NCBI RefSeq assembly: GCF_014192155.1 | Contig: NZ_JACHXO010000004.1 | Coordinates: forward strand, 124,001 to 188,000 | Reading direction: 5' to 3' | Length of the DNA: 64,000 nucleotides | From: Roseateles terrae | Lineage (GTDB): Bacteria > Pseudomonadota > Gammaproteobacteria > Burkholderiales > Burkholderiaceae_C | In this document: one piece after another, positions 1 through 8,271 of the stretch | Numbering within the stretch: position 1 is the stretch's first letter | Layout: each line of letters begins with the position of its first letter | Notes under the pieces: model-generated | The model's input: the letters and a program-made list of their open reading frames with translations, nothing else | Databases searched by the model: none | Told to the model about the DNA's origin: nothing | Program-made: the position numbers and the translations under genes

Positions 1-1
1 G

Positions 2-772
2 CTGGGGCATCTGCTGCAGCGCAAGCCGCGGGAGCTGTCCGGCGGGCAGCGTCAGCGGGTGGCGATGGGCCGCGCCATCGTGCGAGACCCACAGGTATTC
101 CTGTTCGATGAGCCGCTGTCCAACCTGGATGCCAAGCTGCGGGTGCAGACCCGGCTGGAGATCCAGGGCCTGCACCGCGAGCTGGGCGTCACCGCACTGT
201 TCGTCACCCACGATCAGGTCGAGGCGATGACGCTGGCACAGCGCATCATCGTGATGAATGCCGGCCGCATGGAGCAGTTCGGCACGCCGGAAGAGGTCTA
301 CAGCCGTCCGGCGACCACCTTCGTCGCCAGTTTCATCGGCTCACCCGCAATGAACCTGCTGCGCGGCCGTGTGGAAGGTGACCGCTTCGTGATGGGCCAC
401 ACCTCCCTGCACCTGCCCGCGCCGGCGCCGCGTCAGGGCGAGCTGGTGATGGGCCTGCGGCCGGAACATGCGGTGCCGCTGACGGGCGGTGCGGGGCAGA
501 GCGAGTCGCCGCATTCCACCGCCTGGCCGCTGCGGGTCGAGTTTGTGGAAATGCTGGGCGCCGAGCGTCTGGTGTACGGGCATCTGGGCGGCGCACCGCA
601 TGCGGCGGACCGGCCGGCCGGCCATCGCAGCGCCAGCGATCCCAATGCCTTCACCCTGCGCATCGCAGGAATCGACCATCCGCCCCATCCCGGTGATACC
701 GTCTGGTTGCAGGCGCCGGCCGTCCGCCTGCACTGGTTTGACGCCACGAGCGGCCAGCGTGTGGAGGAATGA
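2..772 (+). CDS. ugpC: Glycerol-3-phosphate ABC transporter ATPase UgpC (5' truncated by window)
   Basis: This is the ATP-hydrolysing subunit of the ABC importer for sn-glycerol-3-phosphate and glycerophosphodiesters, acting on the cytoplasmic face of the inner membrane. The visible 256 C-terminal residues begin just before the ABC signature (LSGGQRQRVAMGRA) and contain Walker B with its catalytic Glu (VFLFDEP), the D-loop (SNLDAKLR) and the switch His (FVTHDQ). A TOBE-like regulatory domain of beta strands follows from about residue 120. Walker A lies upstream of the window. The stop is 3 nt before the ugpQ start, so the two genes are surely co-transcribed; ugpB/A/E would be expected to the left. 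The MalK/UgpC subfamily is clear, and the specific substrate is inferred from the ugpQ neighbour. Confidence 0.9.
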   Translation: MGHLLQRKPRELSGGQRQRVAMGRAIVRDPQVFLFDEPLSNLDAKLRVQTRLEIQGLHRELGVTALFVTHDQVEAMTLAQRIIVMNAGRMEQFGTPEEVYSRPATTFVASFIGSPAMNLLRGRVEGDRFVMGHTSLHLPAPAPRQGELVMGLRPEHAVPLTGGAGQSESPHSTAWPLRVEFVEMLGAERLVYGHLGGAPHAADRPAGHRSASDPNAFTLRIAGIDHPPHPGDTVWLQAPAVRLHWFDATSGQRVEE

Positions 773-775
773 CGC

Positions 776-1528
776 ATGGATGCCCATCCCTGGCCCTGGT
801 CCCTGCCCTTCTGGATTGCCCATCGCGGCGCCGGCAAACTGGCGCCGGAGAACACCCTCGCGGCCTTTCGCGAAGGGGCGCGGCATGGGTATCGGGCCTT
901 CGAGTGCGATGTGAAGCTGGCGGCGGACGGCGTGCCCTTCCTGCTGCATGACGCCACGCTGGACCGCACCACTTCAGCGCGGGGGCGCGCGTCCGACCGC
1001 CCCTGGGCCGAGCTGTCGCGGCTGGACGCCGGGCGCTGGCACAGCCGGGCGTATGCCGGTGAGCCTCCGGCGAGCCTGGAGGCCATTGCGGCCTTCGTGC
1101 GGGTGAATCAGCATGCGCTGAACATCGAGATCAAGCCGACGCCCGGGGATGAGCGACGGACCGGTCAGGTCGTCGGGCAGGAAGTGCTGCGGCTGTGGAA
1201 GGATGCAGCGACGGTGTCGCTGCTGTTCAGCAGCTTCGAGCCGGAGGCGCTGCGGGGTGCGCAGGAGACGGCGCCCCAGGTGCCGCGGGCGCTGCTGCTG
1301 GACAAGCTGACGCCGGACTGGCTGGCGACCGCGCAAGGGCTGGACTGCCGCGCGGTGGTGACCCACTACGCGCTGATGGATCAAGCCCTGGTGGCCCAGC
1401 TGCACAAGCTCGGCATGAAGGCGCTGGTCTATACCGTCAACGATGCGGCCACCGCGCAGTGGCTGATCGGCAATGGGGTGGACGGCATCATCACCGATGC
1501 GGTGGATCGATTCAGCCCGATTGCTTGA
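776..1528 (+). CDS. ugpQ: Glycerophosphodiester phosphodiesterase UgpQ
   Basis: A 250-residue cytoplasmic enzyme that hydrolyses glycerophosphodiesters to glycerol-3-phosphate and an alcohol. The GDPD family motifs are all present: HRGAG at residues 16-20 (catalytic His16), PEN at 23-25 (Glu24), FECDVK at 42-47 (Glu43, Asp45, metal ligands) and LLHDATLDRTT at 56-66 (His58). The C-terminal VYTVNDA and GVDGIITDAV segments are typical of the TIM barrel end. Length matches E. coli UgpQ. It starts 3 nt after ugpC, which supports intracellular processing of diesters brought in by the Ugp transporter. No signal peptide is visible, unlike periplasmic GlpQ. Confidence 0.93.
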   Translation: MDAHPWPWSLPFWIAHRGAGKLAPENTLAAFREGARHGYRAFECDVKLAADGVPFLLHDATLDRTTSARGRASDRPWAELSRLDAGRWHSRAYAGEPPASLEAIAAFVRVNQHALNIEIKPTPGDERRTGQVVGQEVLRLWKDAATVSLLFSSFEPEALRGAQETAPQVPRALLLDKLTPDWLATAQGLDCRAVVTHYALMDQALVAQLHKLGMKALVYTVNDAATAQWLIGNGVDGIITDAVDRFSPIA

Positions 1529-1565
1529 TCAGCGTGCTGGGTCGGGTTGATTGAGGGTTGCTTGG

Positions 1566-1609
1566 GCGTCGTTTGAGCGTCGTTTGAGCGTCGTTTGAGC
1601 GTTGCTTGA
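1566..1609 (+). repeat. Four tandem 11-bp units after ugpQ
   Basis: Three identical copies of GCGTCGTTTGA and one degenerate copy (GCGTTGCTTGA) run head to tail, 37 nt after the ugpQ stop, followed by looser TTGAGGC copies. The unit length is close to one helical turn of DNA. No gene covers it. It lies between the 3' ends of ugpQ and the convergent acetyltransferase gene. Confidence 0.8.
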
Positions 1610-1726
1610 GGCAGCTTGAGGCTTGATCGAGTGGGTCGTTCGCACGGGCCGTTTGAGCGCGCCCCTGCAACAGCGGAACCATCCCGTCCCAGCGACGGGT
1701 CGCGCCGCTCAGCCACTGCGAAACCA

Positions 1727-2350
1727 TCACCGTCCCAGCGACGGATTGCGCAGCTCGTCCAGCGACACCATGCCGTAGATGCTGGTGTGGCAGGGCACGG
1801 CGTTCACATCCAGCATGTCATTGCGCAGCGTGCCTTCCAGCACGAACCCGCAGCGCTCCGCTACAGCGCGGCTGGGCAGGTTGCGGGCATCGGTGCGGAT
1901 CTCCACCCGCAAGGCCCTGAGCTGCGTAAAGGCCATCCGCGCCAGCGCATGAACCGCCTCGCTGGCCAGCCCACGACCGGTCGCGTCCGGCGCCAGCCAA
2001 TATCCAATCTCGAATCGCCGCTGCGGCCAATCCAGTCGCATCAGGCCCGCGCCGCCGCACAGGCGCCCCACCCCGCCCTCCGGAGACCGCTCATGCAGGA
2101 AATAGGCGAGATGCTGCCGGTTGAGGAAGTCGGCCAGCATGCGGCGCACCACCGCTTCGGATTCTTCGACGCTGGGCATCGTCTGCGCCCAGGCCATCCA
2201 GGGTTGCAGGTGGGATAGCGACCGCTGGATGGCCAGATTCAGGACGGCACCGTCGCCCACGCGAGGCAGGGTGAGCAGCACGTGGTCGGTGCTGAGCGTC
2301 TCGGGCACCTGGATGAGGACGGGGTCAAGCGATTTCATGTTGATCCGCAA
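1727..2350 (-). CDS. GNAT family N-acetyltransferase (RimJ/RimL type)
   Basis: A 207-residue protein of the acetyl-CoA-dependent GNAT superfamily, RimJ/RimL-like branch (acetylation of protein N-termini or small molecules). The acetyl-CoA loop region reads APDATGRGLASEAV (about residues 123-136), followed by the strand-helix RVEIRTDARNLPSRAVAERCGF that is typical of this branch (the Asn/Ser-rich NxxSxxVAE element and GF). The C-terminus ends in a DML..YGMVSLDE strand. It is a single gene, convergent with ugpQ and downstream of the MFS gene on the same strand. The substrate cannot be read from the sequence. Confidence 0.85.
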   Translation of the reverse strand: MRINMKSLDPVLIQVPETLSTDHVLLTLPRVGDGAVLNLAIQRSLSHLQPWMAWAQTMPSVEESEAVVRRMLADFLNRQHLAYFLHERSPEGGVGRLCGGAGLMRLDWPQRRFEIGYWLAPDATGRGLASEAVHALARMAFTQLRALRVEIRTDARNLPSRAVAERCGFVLEGTLRNDMLDVNAVPCHTSIYGMVSLDELRNPSLGR

Positions 2351-2393
2351 CGGGCGCCTGCGCGCCCAAGTGCCAGTGACTGGCGGAGCCCTG

Positions 2394-3758
2394 TCAGTTG
2401 CCGTTGACCGGTGGCAGGTTCAGACCGCCGGGCTGGGTTTCCACGCCCAGCATTTGATGCTCGTCCGCCACCGTCGGCAATGTGCGGACGCTGCGAATCG
2501 CCCGCAGCCGCAGGGCTACCAGCGTCAGCAGCAGCGCGCCACCGCCGGAAAACAGCAGCGAGGCCCGCAGGCTCACATGTTCCCCCAGCCATCCGCCAAG
2601 CAGTGCGCCGGGGCCGGCGGGAATGAGCGTGAGCCAGCGGATGGTGCTGGTCATGCGGCCGAGCAGCGGCGTGGGCGTGACCGCCTGACGCAGGGACAGG
2701 AAGTTGATGAAGATCAGCACCGCGCCGACACCGAACGCAAACAGCGCCAGGCCGAAGGCTGCGACCCCCCATTCGTTGGCAGGCGCCAGGGCGAGCACCA
2801 GCCAGCCCACGCCGGTGATGGCGAAGCCGGTGATCAGGCAGGGGCCGGGCCCCAGCCGGCCACTGATGCGGTGGCCGAAGATGCTGGCCAGCACCGTTCC
2901 GGCGCCGAGCGCGATGTAGGACAGCCCCACGGTCTGGGGCGGCAATCCGAGCACCCGTGTCGCAAACAGGATCTGCACCACCTGGGCCGCCTGGTTGCAC
3001 ATTTGCCAGCCGCCGACCGCGACCGCCAGGCTGAGCAGCAGGGGATGACGGCAGACGAAACTGACGCCGGTGCGAAGGTCGCGCCAGAAGTGGGACTGGC
3101 GGGGGCGTCGCAGCTGCTCCACCACATGCACCCCGCGCAGCACCAGCGCGGAACTGAGCAGCAGCAGGGCATCCACCGCCAGCGCCATCGGTGCGCCAAC
3201 GAGCTTGATCAGCGCACCCGCCACACCCGGGCCGGCGACCTCCGCACCGGACGAGGCCAGCGAGTTCTTGGCATGCGCTTCCACCAGCCGGTCAGGCTTG
3301 ACCACCTGGGTCAGCACGATCTGCGCCGCACTGCCGGCCACTGTGTAGACGGTGCCCAGCAGGAAGGCCACGAAATACAGCCAGGGCATGCCCAGCCAGC
3401 CGAGCCACGCCGCCACCGGCACGCTGCCGACGGCGATGGCCAGGCTCACCTCGCCGACGATGTACACCGGCAGCTTTCGCACGCGGTCCAGCCAGACGCC
3501 GCCGGGCAGCGAGAAGAGGACGAACGGGATGATCTCCATCGCCGTCAGCCATCCCATCTGGGTGGGGCTGGCGTCCAGCAGCACCGCGGCCGTCAGCGGC
3601 AGCGAGAGCATGGTGATCTGACCGCCGAGGGAGCTGATCAGGATGGAGGACCACAAGCGGCGATAGACGATATCGCGCAGCAGGTCACCGGCAGGAAGCC
3701 GGAAGAGGTCGAGCAGTCGATCGACCAGCAAAAAAGAGGCGGACGGCCTGGCGGACAT
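2394..3758 (-). CDS. MFS transporter (EntS/MefA-like MFS_3 family)
   Basis: A 454-residue integral membrane protein with about 12 hydrophobic segments. It starts after a ~35-residue cytoplasmic N-terminus (VYRRLWSSILISSLGGQI...). The motif LPGGVWLDRVRK after the second segment is the MFS loop 2-3 signature, and the pattern IVLTQVVKPDRLVEAHA is characteristic of the EntS/macrolide-efflux-like MFS_3 family. The predicted role is drug or metabolite efflux driven by proton antiport; the substrate is not evident. The gene is preceded by ~900 nt of non-coding sequence and followed 43 nt later by the GNAT gene, so the two may share a transcript. Confidence 0.85.
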   Translation of the reverse strand: MSARPSASFLLVDRLLDLFRLPAGDLLRDIVYRRLWSSILISSLGGQITMLSLPLTAAVLLDASPTQMGWLTAMEIIPFVLFSLPGGVWLDRVRKLPVYIVGEVSLAIAVGSVPVAAWLGWLGMPWLYFVAFLLGTVYTVAGSAAQIVLTQVVKPDRLVEAHAKNSLASSGAEVAGPGVAGALIKLVGAPMALAVDALLLLSSALVLRGVHVVEQLRRPRQSHFWRDLRTGVSFVCRHPLLLSLAVAVGGWQMCNQAAQVVQILFATRVLGLPPQTVGLSYIALGAGTVLASIFGHRISGRLGPGPCLITGFAITGVGWLVLALAPANEWGVAAFGLALFAFGVGAVLIFINFLSLRQAVTPTPLLGRMTSTIRWLTLIPAGPGALLGGWLGEHVSLRASLLFSGGGALLLTLVALRLRAIRSVRTLPTVADEHQMLGVETQPGGLNLPPVNGN

Positions 3759-4449
3759 GAATCACTCCGATGGGATGCGCAGCATGCGGCGGCTGGGGTC
3801 GCGGAGGCGGTAACGGGTGGCAACGGATGGCAACGGCGGCTGCGGAACCAGTGGGCGAGACGGGCAGAGGACAACCAGTGGGACGGCGAGCCGACGGGCT
3901 GCTGGGACAACGGGCCGACCGGCTGCATGGCTGCCTGCCTGCAGGCTGCGGACAACGGGCGTGGCGTGGCGGGGCGTGGTACGGGGCACGTCGTGCATGG
4001 CGCGCCAAAGGCCGACGAGTCTTGACACGCGGCCCTGTTCCATGAACCCACCAAGCTTCACCTGTCAGGCCTGCGATCGTCATCCAATCGCGCCTGATCG
4101 GGTCTGTCCTCGACTGCACCGCCTCAGCAAGCCAGGCTCGCCGCGCGCTGAGCAACGCGCATCAGTTCAGGGGTGTGCCTGCATCACTGACCCACGGGCG
4201 ACTCGCCACGCCTGCCCACATCGCTGTCAGCACTGGCGCCGACCTATCTTCCCGTGCACGTGCCCGCGCATGTTCCGACGGTCGCGCGTTCGGTCTGGTG
4301 CGGTCGAGCAGCTTGGTCATCGAAGACTTCCGGTAGGCAGAGTGCAAGGATGCTAGCAGCCGGCCCCCGCGGCTCACAAGTGAAGAACGGCACGGGAGGT
4401 CACTGACTTCTCGGACGCCGGAAGCCGCAGTTGGAGCCCCACGCGGGGC

Positions 4450-4482
<33 letters not shown>

Positions 4483-4490
4483 GGATCAAT

Positions 4491-4580
4491 AGCCAAAGCC
4501 AAAGCCAGGGGCGAAGGCCAAAGCCCAAGGCAGAGGCAGAGGCAGAGGCAGAGCCAGACGCAGAGGCAGAGGCAAAGCGA
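4491..4580. repeat. Purine-rich hexamer tract (CAAAGC / GGCAGA units)
   Basis: Directly after the GA run come several CCAAAG copies and then five or more GGCAGA copies, interrupted by CCAGACG. Almost all purines other than C are on the top strand. Read in one frame it would encode Ala-Glu repeats, but the frame has no supporting start site and runs into ggt antisense, so it is treated as a simple repeat. Confidence 0.85.
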
Positions 4581-4665
4581 AATCTAGAGCGGGTTCCAGG
4601 CCCCGAATCCGTGGCCGTTAGCGCGTCTGTCCATCACCTGTACGCAGTCGGGGCGCCGGTGCCGG

Positions 4666-6291
4666 TCACCAGCCCACTGCGGCGCCGTCCCGACGCGGAT
4701 CACTCGCCGCCACATACCCTTCCACCGCCGGGTCCCCCAGGCGCCAGATGAACTGGCCGGCGCCAAAATCCTGATAGCTGTCATGGATGTCAGCCACCTG
4801 GTGACCCTTCTGCCGCAATCCATCGATGGTTGCCGGATCCATCGTCGATTCGACGTTGATCGACAGCCCCTGGTTAAAGCGCCATCGCGGCGCGTCGCAA
4901 GCGGCCTGTGGATGCTGGTGGTAGTCGAGCATCCGCACCAGCGTCTGCATGTGCCCTTGCGGCTGCATGTTGGCGCCCATCACGCCATAGCTCATCTGCG
5001 GCTGGCCATCCTTCATCAGGAACGCCGGGATGATCGTGTGGAAGGGACGCTTGCCCGGCGCCACCTGGTTGACGTGGTCACCCTCCCGGGTGAAGCCATG
5101 CCCGCGGTTCTGCAAAGACAGTCCGTAACCCGGCACGACCACGCCGGAGCCGAAGCCCATGTAGTTGCTCTGGATGAAGCTCACCATCATGCCGGACTCG
5201 TCCGCCGCCGTGAGGTAGATGGTGCCGCCCTTCACGGGATTGCCCGCCTGGAAGTCCTGCGCGCGGCTCATGTCGATGAGGCGGGCGCGGCTGGCCAGGT
5301 AATCGGGGTCCAGCATCTCATGCGCCTGCACCCGCATGTGCCGCGGATCGGCCACATGCGCATAGACATCTGCGAACGCCAGCTTCATCGCTTCGATCTG
5401 CACATGCTGCGAGGCCACGCTGTCCACCGGCATCGACGCCACATCGGTGTGCTTGAGGATGCCCAGCGCGATCAGCGCGGCAATGCCCTGCCCGCTCGGC
5501 GGGATTTCATGCAGCGTGTGACCGGCATAGTCCATCGACAGGGTCTGGACCCATTCGGGGCGGTAGGCGGCGAAGTCGGCGGCCGTCATGGCGCCGCCGC
5601 CTTCACGCGCATGCGCCTCGACGGCGGCCGCGATCTCGCCTTGATAGAACGCCTCGCCCCGCGTTTCGCCGATCAGGCGCAGCGTGCGGGCGGCGTCGGG
5701 GAAACGGAAGATCTCTCCAACCTCGGGCGCGCGGCCCCGAGGCAGGAAGGCGTCAGCAAATCCGGGCTGCTTCACCAGGTCCTTCACCTCTGCGGCCATC
5801 GCCCACTTGCGCTGCACGATGACCGGGACTGCATACCCGCGATCGGCGATCTCGATGGCGGGCGCCATCAGATCAGCGAAGGGCAGCTTGCCGTAGCGCT
5901 CGCTCAGGGCCACCCAGCCGCCGACGGCGCCGGGCACGGTCACCGCGTCCCAACCGCGGGTGGGCAGCAGCGGACCGGCGCCGTGCCGGCGGTCGAAGTA
6001 GTCGGGGGTCCACGCCTGCGGCGCCTGGCCGGACGCATTCAGGCCCTGCAGCGACTGGCCGTCCCAGACGATGGCGAAGGCATCGGAACCCAGACCATTG
6101 CTGCAAGGCTCCACGAGGGTCATGCAGGCCGCGGCGGCAATGGCGGCATCCACCGCATTGCCGCCCTGCGCGAGGATGCGCAGACCGGCTTGCGCCGCCA
6201 GCGGGTGCGAAGTGGACACCACGTTGCGGGCGAAGAGAGGCGAACGGACGCTGGGGTAGGCGCGGGTCCAGTCGAATGCGTGCGAGGACAT
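4666..6291 (-). CDS. ggt: Gamma-glutamyltransferase family protein (cytoplasmic, YwrD-like)
   Basis: A 541-residue Ntn-hydrolase that cleaves or transfers gamma-glutamyl groups (glutathione and related compounds). N-terminal HPLAAQAGLRILAQGGNAVDA is the GGT family signature. The self-processing nucleophile is expected at Thr357 in KGGTIYLTAAD, followed by the small-subunit elements NYMGFGSGVVVPGYG and LQNRG. The oxyanion/glycine loop is PSGQG at about 266-270. There is no signal peptide, which points to the intracellular YwrD-like branch rather than periplasmic Ggt. It is divergent from the small secreted protein at 6518, with 226 nt between the starts. Confidence 0.88.
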   Translation of the reverse strand: MSSHAFDWTRAYPSVRSPLFARNVVSTSHPLAAQAGLRILAQGGNAVDAAIAAAACMTLVEPCSNGLGSDAFAIVWDGQSLQGLNASGQAPQAWTPDYFDRRHGAGPLLPTRGWDAVTVPGAVGGWVALSERYGKLPFADLMAPAIEIADRGYAVPVIVQRKWAMAAEVKDLVKQPGFADAFLPRGRAPEVGEIFRFPDAARTLRLIGETRGEAFYQGEIAAAVEAHAREGGGAMTAADFAAYRPEWVQTLSMDYAGHTLHEIPPSGQGIAALIALGILKHTDVASMPVDSVASQHVQIEAMKLAFADVYAHVADPRHMRVQAHEMLDPDYLASRARLIDMSRAQDFQAGNPVKGGTIYLTAADESGMMVSFIQSNYMGFGSGVVVPGYGLSLQNRGHGFTREGDHVNQVAPGKRPFHTIIPAFLMKDGQPQMSYGVMGANMQPQGHMQTLVRMLDYHQHPQAACDAPRWRFNQGLSINVESTMDPATIDGLRQKGHQVADIHDSYQDFGAGQFIWRLGDPAVEGYVAASDPRRDGAAVGW

Positions 6292-6517
6292 GAGGTCTCC
6301 ATCGGGGCCGGTCGCTGCGGCCCGGGGTCAAGGTCAGCGGTTGACTGGCATCTTGTCCCGAAGGCTGGCGGTGCGCCAGCGGGCAATACCTGTCCCGCGC
6401 CTCTGTGTTGCTGGCGTGTGAACGTAACGCAATGCAAAGCAGATGCGTCAGTGTCAACACGGTGTCGTCTGCCGCCGTTGTTTGCTCACCTTGTTCAACA
6501 GCCCTGGAGTCCACCAG

Positions 6518-6775
6518 ATGCAAGCCCTGAAGACCGTGAAGACCCTGTCCCTGATCCCCGCACTGCTGATCGCTGGTGCAGTCATGGCCCAGACGCCTGC
6601 AGCTCCCGCCGCCACCCCGGCCCCAGCTCCCGCCAAGACGGAAGCCAAGGCTGAGATGAAGCCGGAAGCCAAGACCGAAGGCACCGCTGAGAAGAAGACG
6701 ACCCATCACAAGGCCGGCACCAAGCATCACAAGGCTGAGAAGCCCGCTGCCAAGGCGTCCGAAGCCGCCAAGTAA
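6518..6775 (+). CDS. Small secreted Ala/Lys/His-rich protein (Asr-like composition)
   Basis: An 85-residue protein. It has a clear signal peptide (MQALKTVKTLSLIPALLIAGAVMA, cleavage after AMA-Q) and then a low-complexity mature part of Ala, Pro, Lys, Glu and paired His (KKTTHHKAGTKHHKAEK). Upstream in-frame ATG at 6443 is not favoured; the GGAG at about 6508-6511 sits 6-7 nt before the chosen ATG. Composition resembles acid-shock protein Asr-type periplasmic proteins, but no homology can be claimed from this alone. The function is unknown. The downstream twin hairpins suggest a monocistronic message. Confidence 0.7.
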   Translation: MQALKTVKTLSLIPALLIAGAVMAQTPAAPAATPAPAPAKTEAKAEMKPEAKTEGTAEKKTTHHKAGTKHHKAEKPAAKASEAAK

Positions 6776-6790
6776 TTTCTCCAGGACGAT

Positions 6791-6842
6791 GGTGCCGCCT
6801 CGAGCGCGGCACCGTCACTGAAAGCCGCCCTCCGGGGCGGCT
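6791..6842 (+). terminator. Twin hairpins after the small secreted protein
   Basis: Two perfect 8-bp inverted repeats stand in tandem: GGTGCCGC/GCGGCACC (6791-6813) and AGCCGCCC/GGGCGGCT (6823-6842). They lie 15 and 47 nt after the stop at 6775. No T-run follows, so they may act with Rho or as 3' stabilisers rather than as a classical terminator. Confidence 0.45.
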
Positions 6843-7062
6843 GCCGTCGTTGTGGAGCGCGCTTGAACAAGGTCTTGCGACGCTTTGCGCAACGGCGGTG
6901 GATGGATCAGATGGGCGCGGTGCCTGCGGTATCGCCGGTGGGACGGCTCACCTTACCCTTGCGTTGGTGAGAGAAGCGAATATTGATTGAGGGCGCTGCC
7001 CCCGCGATTGCGCTGAGTCCGGAGGCAGGGCGAATGCGCGGGACGCCCCCCGCGCCAGTCAT

Positions 7063-7311
7063 TCAAGCTGCCTGCGCGAGGCGGGTGATGGGAATCACAC
7101 GCTGGGCAGAGCCGCTCCCGCAGCTCACGCCATGCGCGGCGGCACAAGCCTGCAGCGCTTCATCAAACACCTGGCGCGCGCAGTCGTGACAGCTGCCGCA
7201 GGCCGAGGCGACCTGCGTCTCGTCCTGAAGCACTTCGAAGTTGTGCACGCCTTCGGCCACGCTGCGGCGGATGTCGCGGTCGGAAACTCGATGGCAGAGG
7301 CAGAGGATCAT
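7063..7311 (-). CDS. bfd: Bacterioferritin-associated ferredoxin Bfd
   Basis: An 82-residue [2Fe-2S] protein that reduces bacterioferritin and mobilises stored iron. The start is placed at the ATG giving MILCLCHRVSD, which puts the first cluster ligands at Cys4 and Cys6 as in known Bfd. The second Cys pair is in ACGSCHDC. The C-terminal ~30 residues extend a little beyond the E. coli protein. It is on the same strand as bfr, 243 nt downstream, but a strong terminator follows bfr, so bfd probably has its own promoter with the Fur-like and palindromic sites at 7355-7387. Confidence 0.9.
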   Translation of the reverse strand: MILCLCHRVSDRDIRRSVAEGVHNFEVLQDETQVASACGSCHDCARQVFDEALQACAAAHGVSCGSGSAQRVIPITRLAQAA

Positions 7312-7354
7312 GGTGGCGTCAGCGACCCGTTTCTGGGATGCGGTGGATGCTAAC

Positions 7355-7376
7355 GCAAACAAGAATTCCTCTCAAT
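7355..7376 (-). promoter_or_regulatory. Possible Fur box upstream of bfd
   Basis: Read on the minus strand the site is ATTGAGAGGAATTCTTGTTTGC, which resembles the TGAGAAT-ATTCTC-TTTGC pattern of Fur boxes in beta- and gammaproteobacteria but with several mismatches. It is 44-65 nt upstream of the bfd start. Iron repression of bfd is known in other bacteria, so placement is sensible. Confidence 0.4.
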
Positions 7377-7387
7377 TGATCGATCAA
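7376..7387. promoter_or_regulatory. Perfect palindrome TTGATCGATCAA upstream of bfd
   Basis: A 12-bp perfect palindrome that overlaps the end of the possible Fur box. The half-site TTGAT is that of FNR, but the spacing is 2 rather than 4, so a classical FNR site is not claimed. Confidence 0.45.
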
Positions 7388-7438
7388 GACCTTTGATGAT
7401 GTGGGGATCTACGTTCTTCCAACGTACAAAACAGGCGT

Positions 7439-7463
7439 AAAAAACCCCGCCGCAGCGGGGTTT
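7439..7463 (-). terminator. Rho-independent terminator of bfr
   Basis: On the minus strand the sequence AAACCCCGC TGC GGCGGGGTTTTTT forms a GC-rich stem that ends in six T residues. It lies about 90 nt after the bfr stop and separates bfr from bfd. Confidence 0.85.
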
Positions 7464-7554
7464 GATGCATGGACGTTCGCCCGACGCGGGCGGCGCCGTC
7501 GGCGGAGCACCGGCCTCGTCGCCCGGCAGACCCACAGGCGCGCTGCGGTCTGAC

Positions 7555-8037
7555 TCAGTCCGACGGGCCTTCACCCATCTGCGTCTGCAGCCAGTTCTGC
7601 TCACCCACCTGAGCCACCAGATCGATCTGGGTTTCCAGATGGTCGATGTGATCTTCGGTGTCCTTCAGGATCTCTTCCAGCACTTCGCGCGACACATAGT
7701 CCCGCACGGATTCGCAGTAAGCGATGGCTTCCTTCAGCAGCGGATGGGAACCGGTTTCGATCTTCAGATCGCAGTGCAGCACTTCCACTGCGTTCTCGCC
7801 GATGAACAGCTTGCCCAGGTCCTGCAGGTTCGGCAGGCCTTCCAGCATCAGGATGCGATCCATCAGCTTGTCGGCGTGCTTCATCTCCTCGATGGATTCC
7901 TGGTATTCGTGCTTGGCCAGGCGCTCAAAGCCCCAGCTCTTGAGCATGCGGTAATGCAGGAAGTACTGGTTGATGGCCGTCAGCTCATTCTTCAGCTGGG
8001 CATTGAGATATTCGATGACCTTGGCATCACCCTTCAT
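7555..8037 (-). CDS. bfr: Bacterioferritin
   Basis: A 160-residue ferritin-like four-helix protein that forms a 24-mer iron store with heme. Heme ligand Met52 is present (EEMKHAD, residues 50-56). The di-iron ligands Glu18, Glu51, His54, Glu94 and His130 match E. coli Bfr. The sixth, Glu127 in E. coli, is Thr here (DTEDH, residues 126-130), with Glu at 128. A similar DTEEH version is remembered from other Burkholderiales, so the change may be normal for the group. The length equals the family norm. It is divergent from hemP, so both iron genes share the 234-nt interval 8038-8271. Confidence 0.95.
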   Translation of the reverse strand: MKGDAKVIEYLNAQLKNELTAINQYFLHYRMLKSWGFERLAKHEYQESIEEMKHADKLMDRILMLEGLPNLQDLGKLFIGENAVEVLHCDLKIETGSHPLLKEAIAYCESVRDYVSREVLEEILKDTEDHIDHLETQIDLVAQVGEQNWLQTQMGEGPSD

Positions 8038-8235
8038 GTTCTTCTCCTGGAACGAAATCCGAAATCCATCAAAAGCGGGCGCGCGGCCCGCAACGGGCGG
8101 ATTCTCGTTCAGTCCCTACGCCGTGTGGGGACAAAACCCGGCCCCAACGCTCTTTTTGCGAAGCGTTCGCAGCCGTACTTACAAGCGGCTCGCCGCTCAC
8201 GCGCAGCACGGCAACACCCCTCACGAAGAATTAGT

Positions 8236-8265
8236 TTGCTATTGCGAATCGTTCTCATCTAAGAT
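8236..8265 (+). promoter_or_regulatory. hemP promoter with overlapping Fur box
   Basis: A candidate -35 TTGCTA (8236-8241) and -10 TAAGAT (8260-8265) are separated by 18 bp. Between them lies ATTGCGAATCGTTCTCATC (8241-8259), which on the other strand reads GATGAGAACGATTCGCAAT, a good match to Fur boxes of the GAGAAT-ATTCGCA type. Fur binding would cover the whole spacer. The predicted transcription start is within 1-2 nt of the hemP ATG at 8272. Confidence 0.7.
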
Positions 8266-8271
8266 GCGTGC

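Noticed and set aside
4783-6654. Open frame antisense to ggt (623 codons)
   Set aside because: The minus strand encodes a clear GGT; the opposing frame has no domain and crosses the ggt promoter region.
7376-7387. FNR box at the bfd palindrome
   Set aside because: The half-sites match TTGAT/ATCAA but the spacer is 2 bp instead of the required 4 bp.
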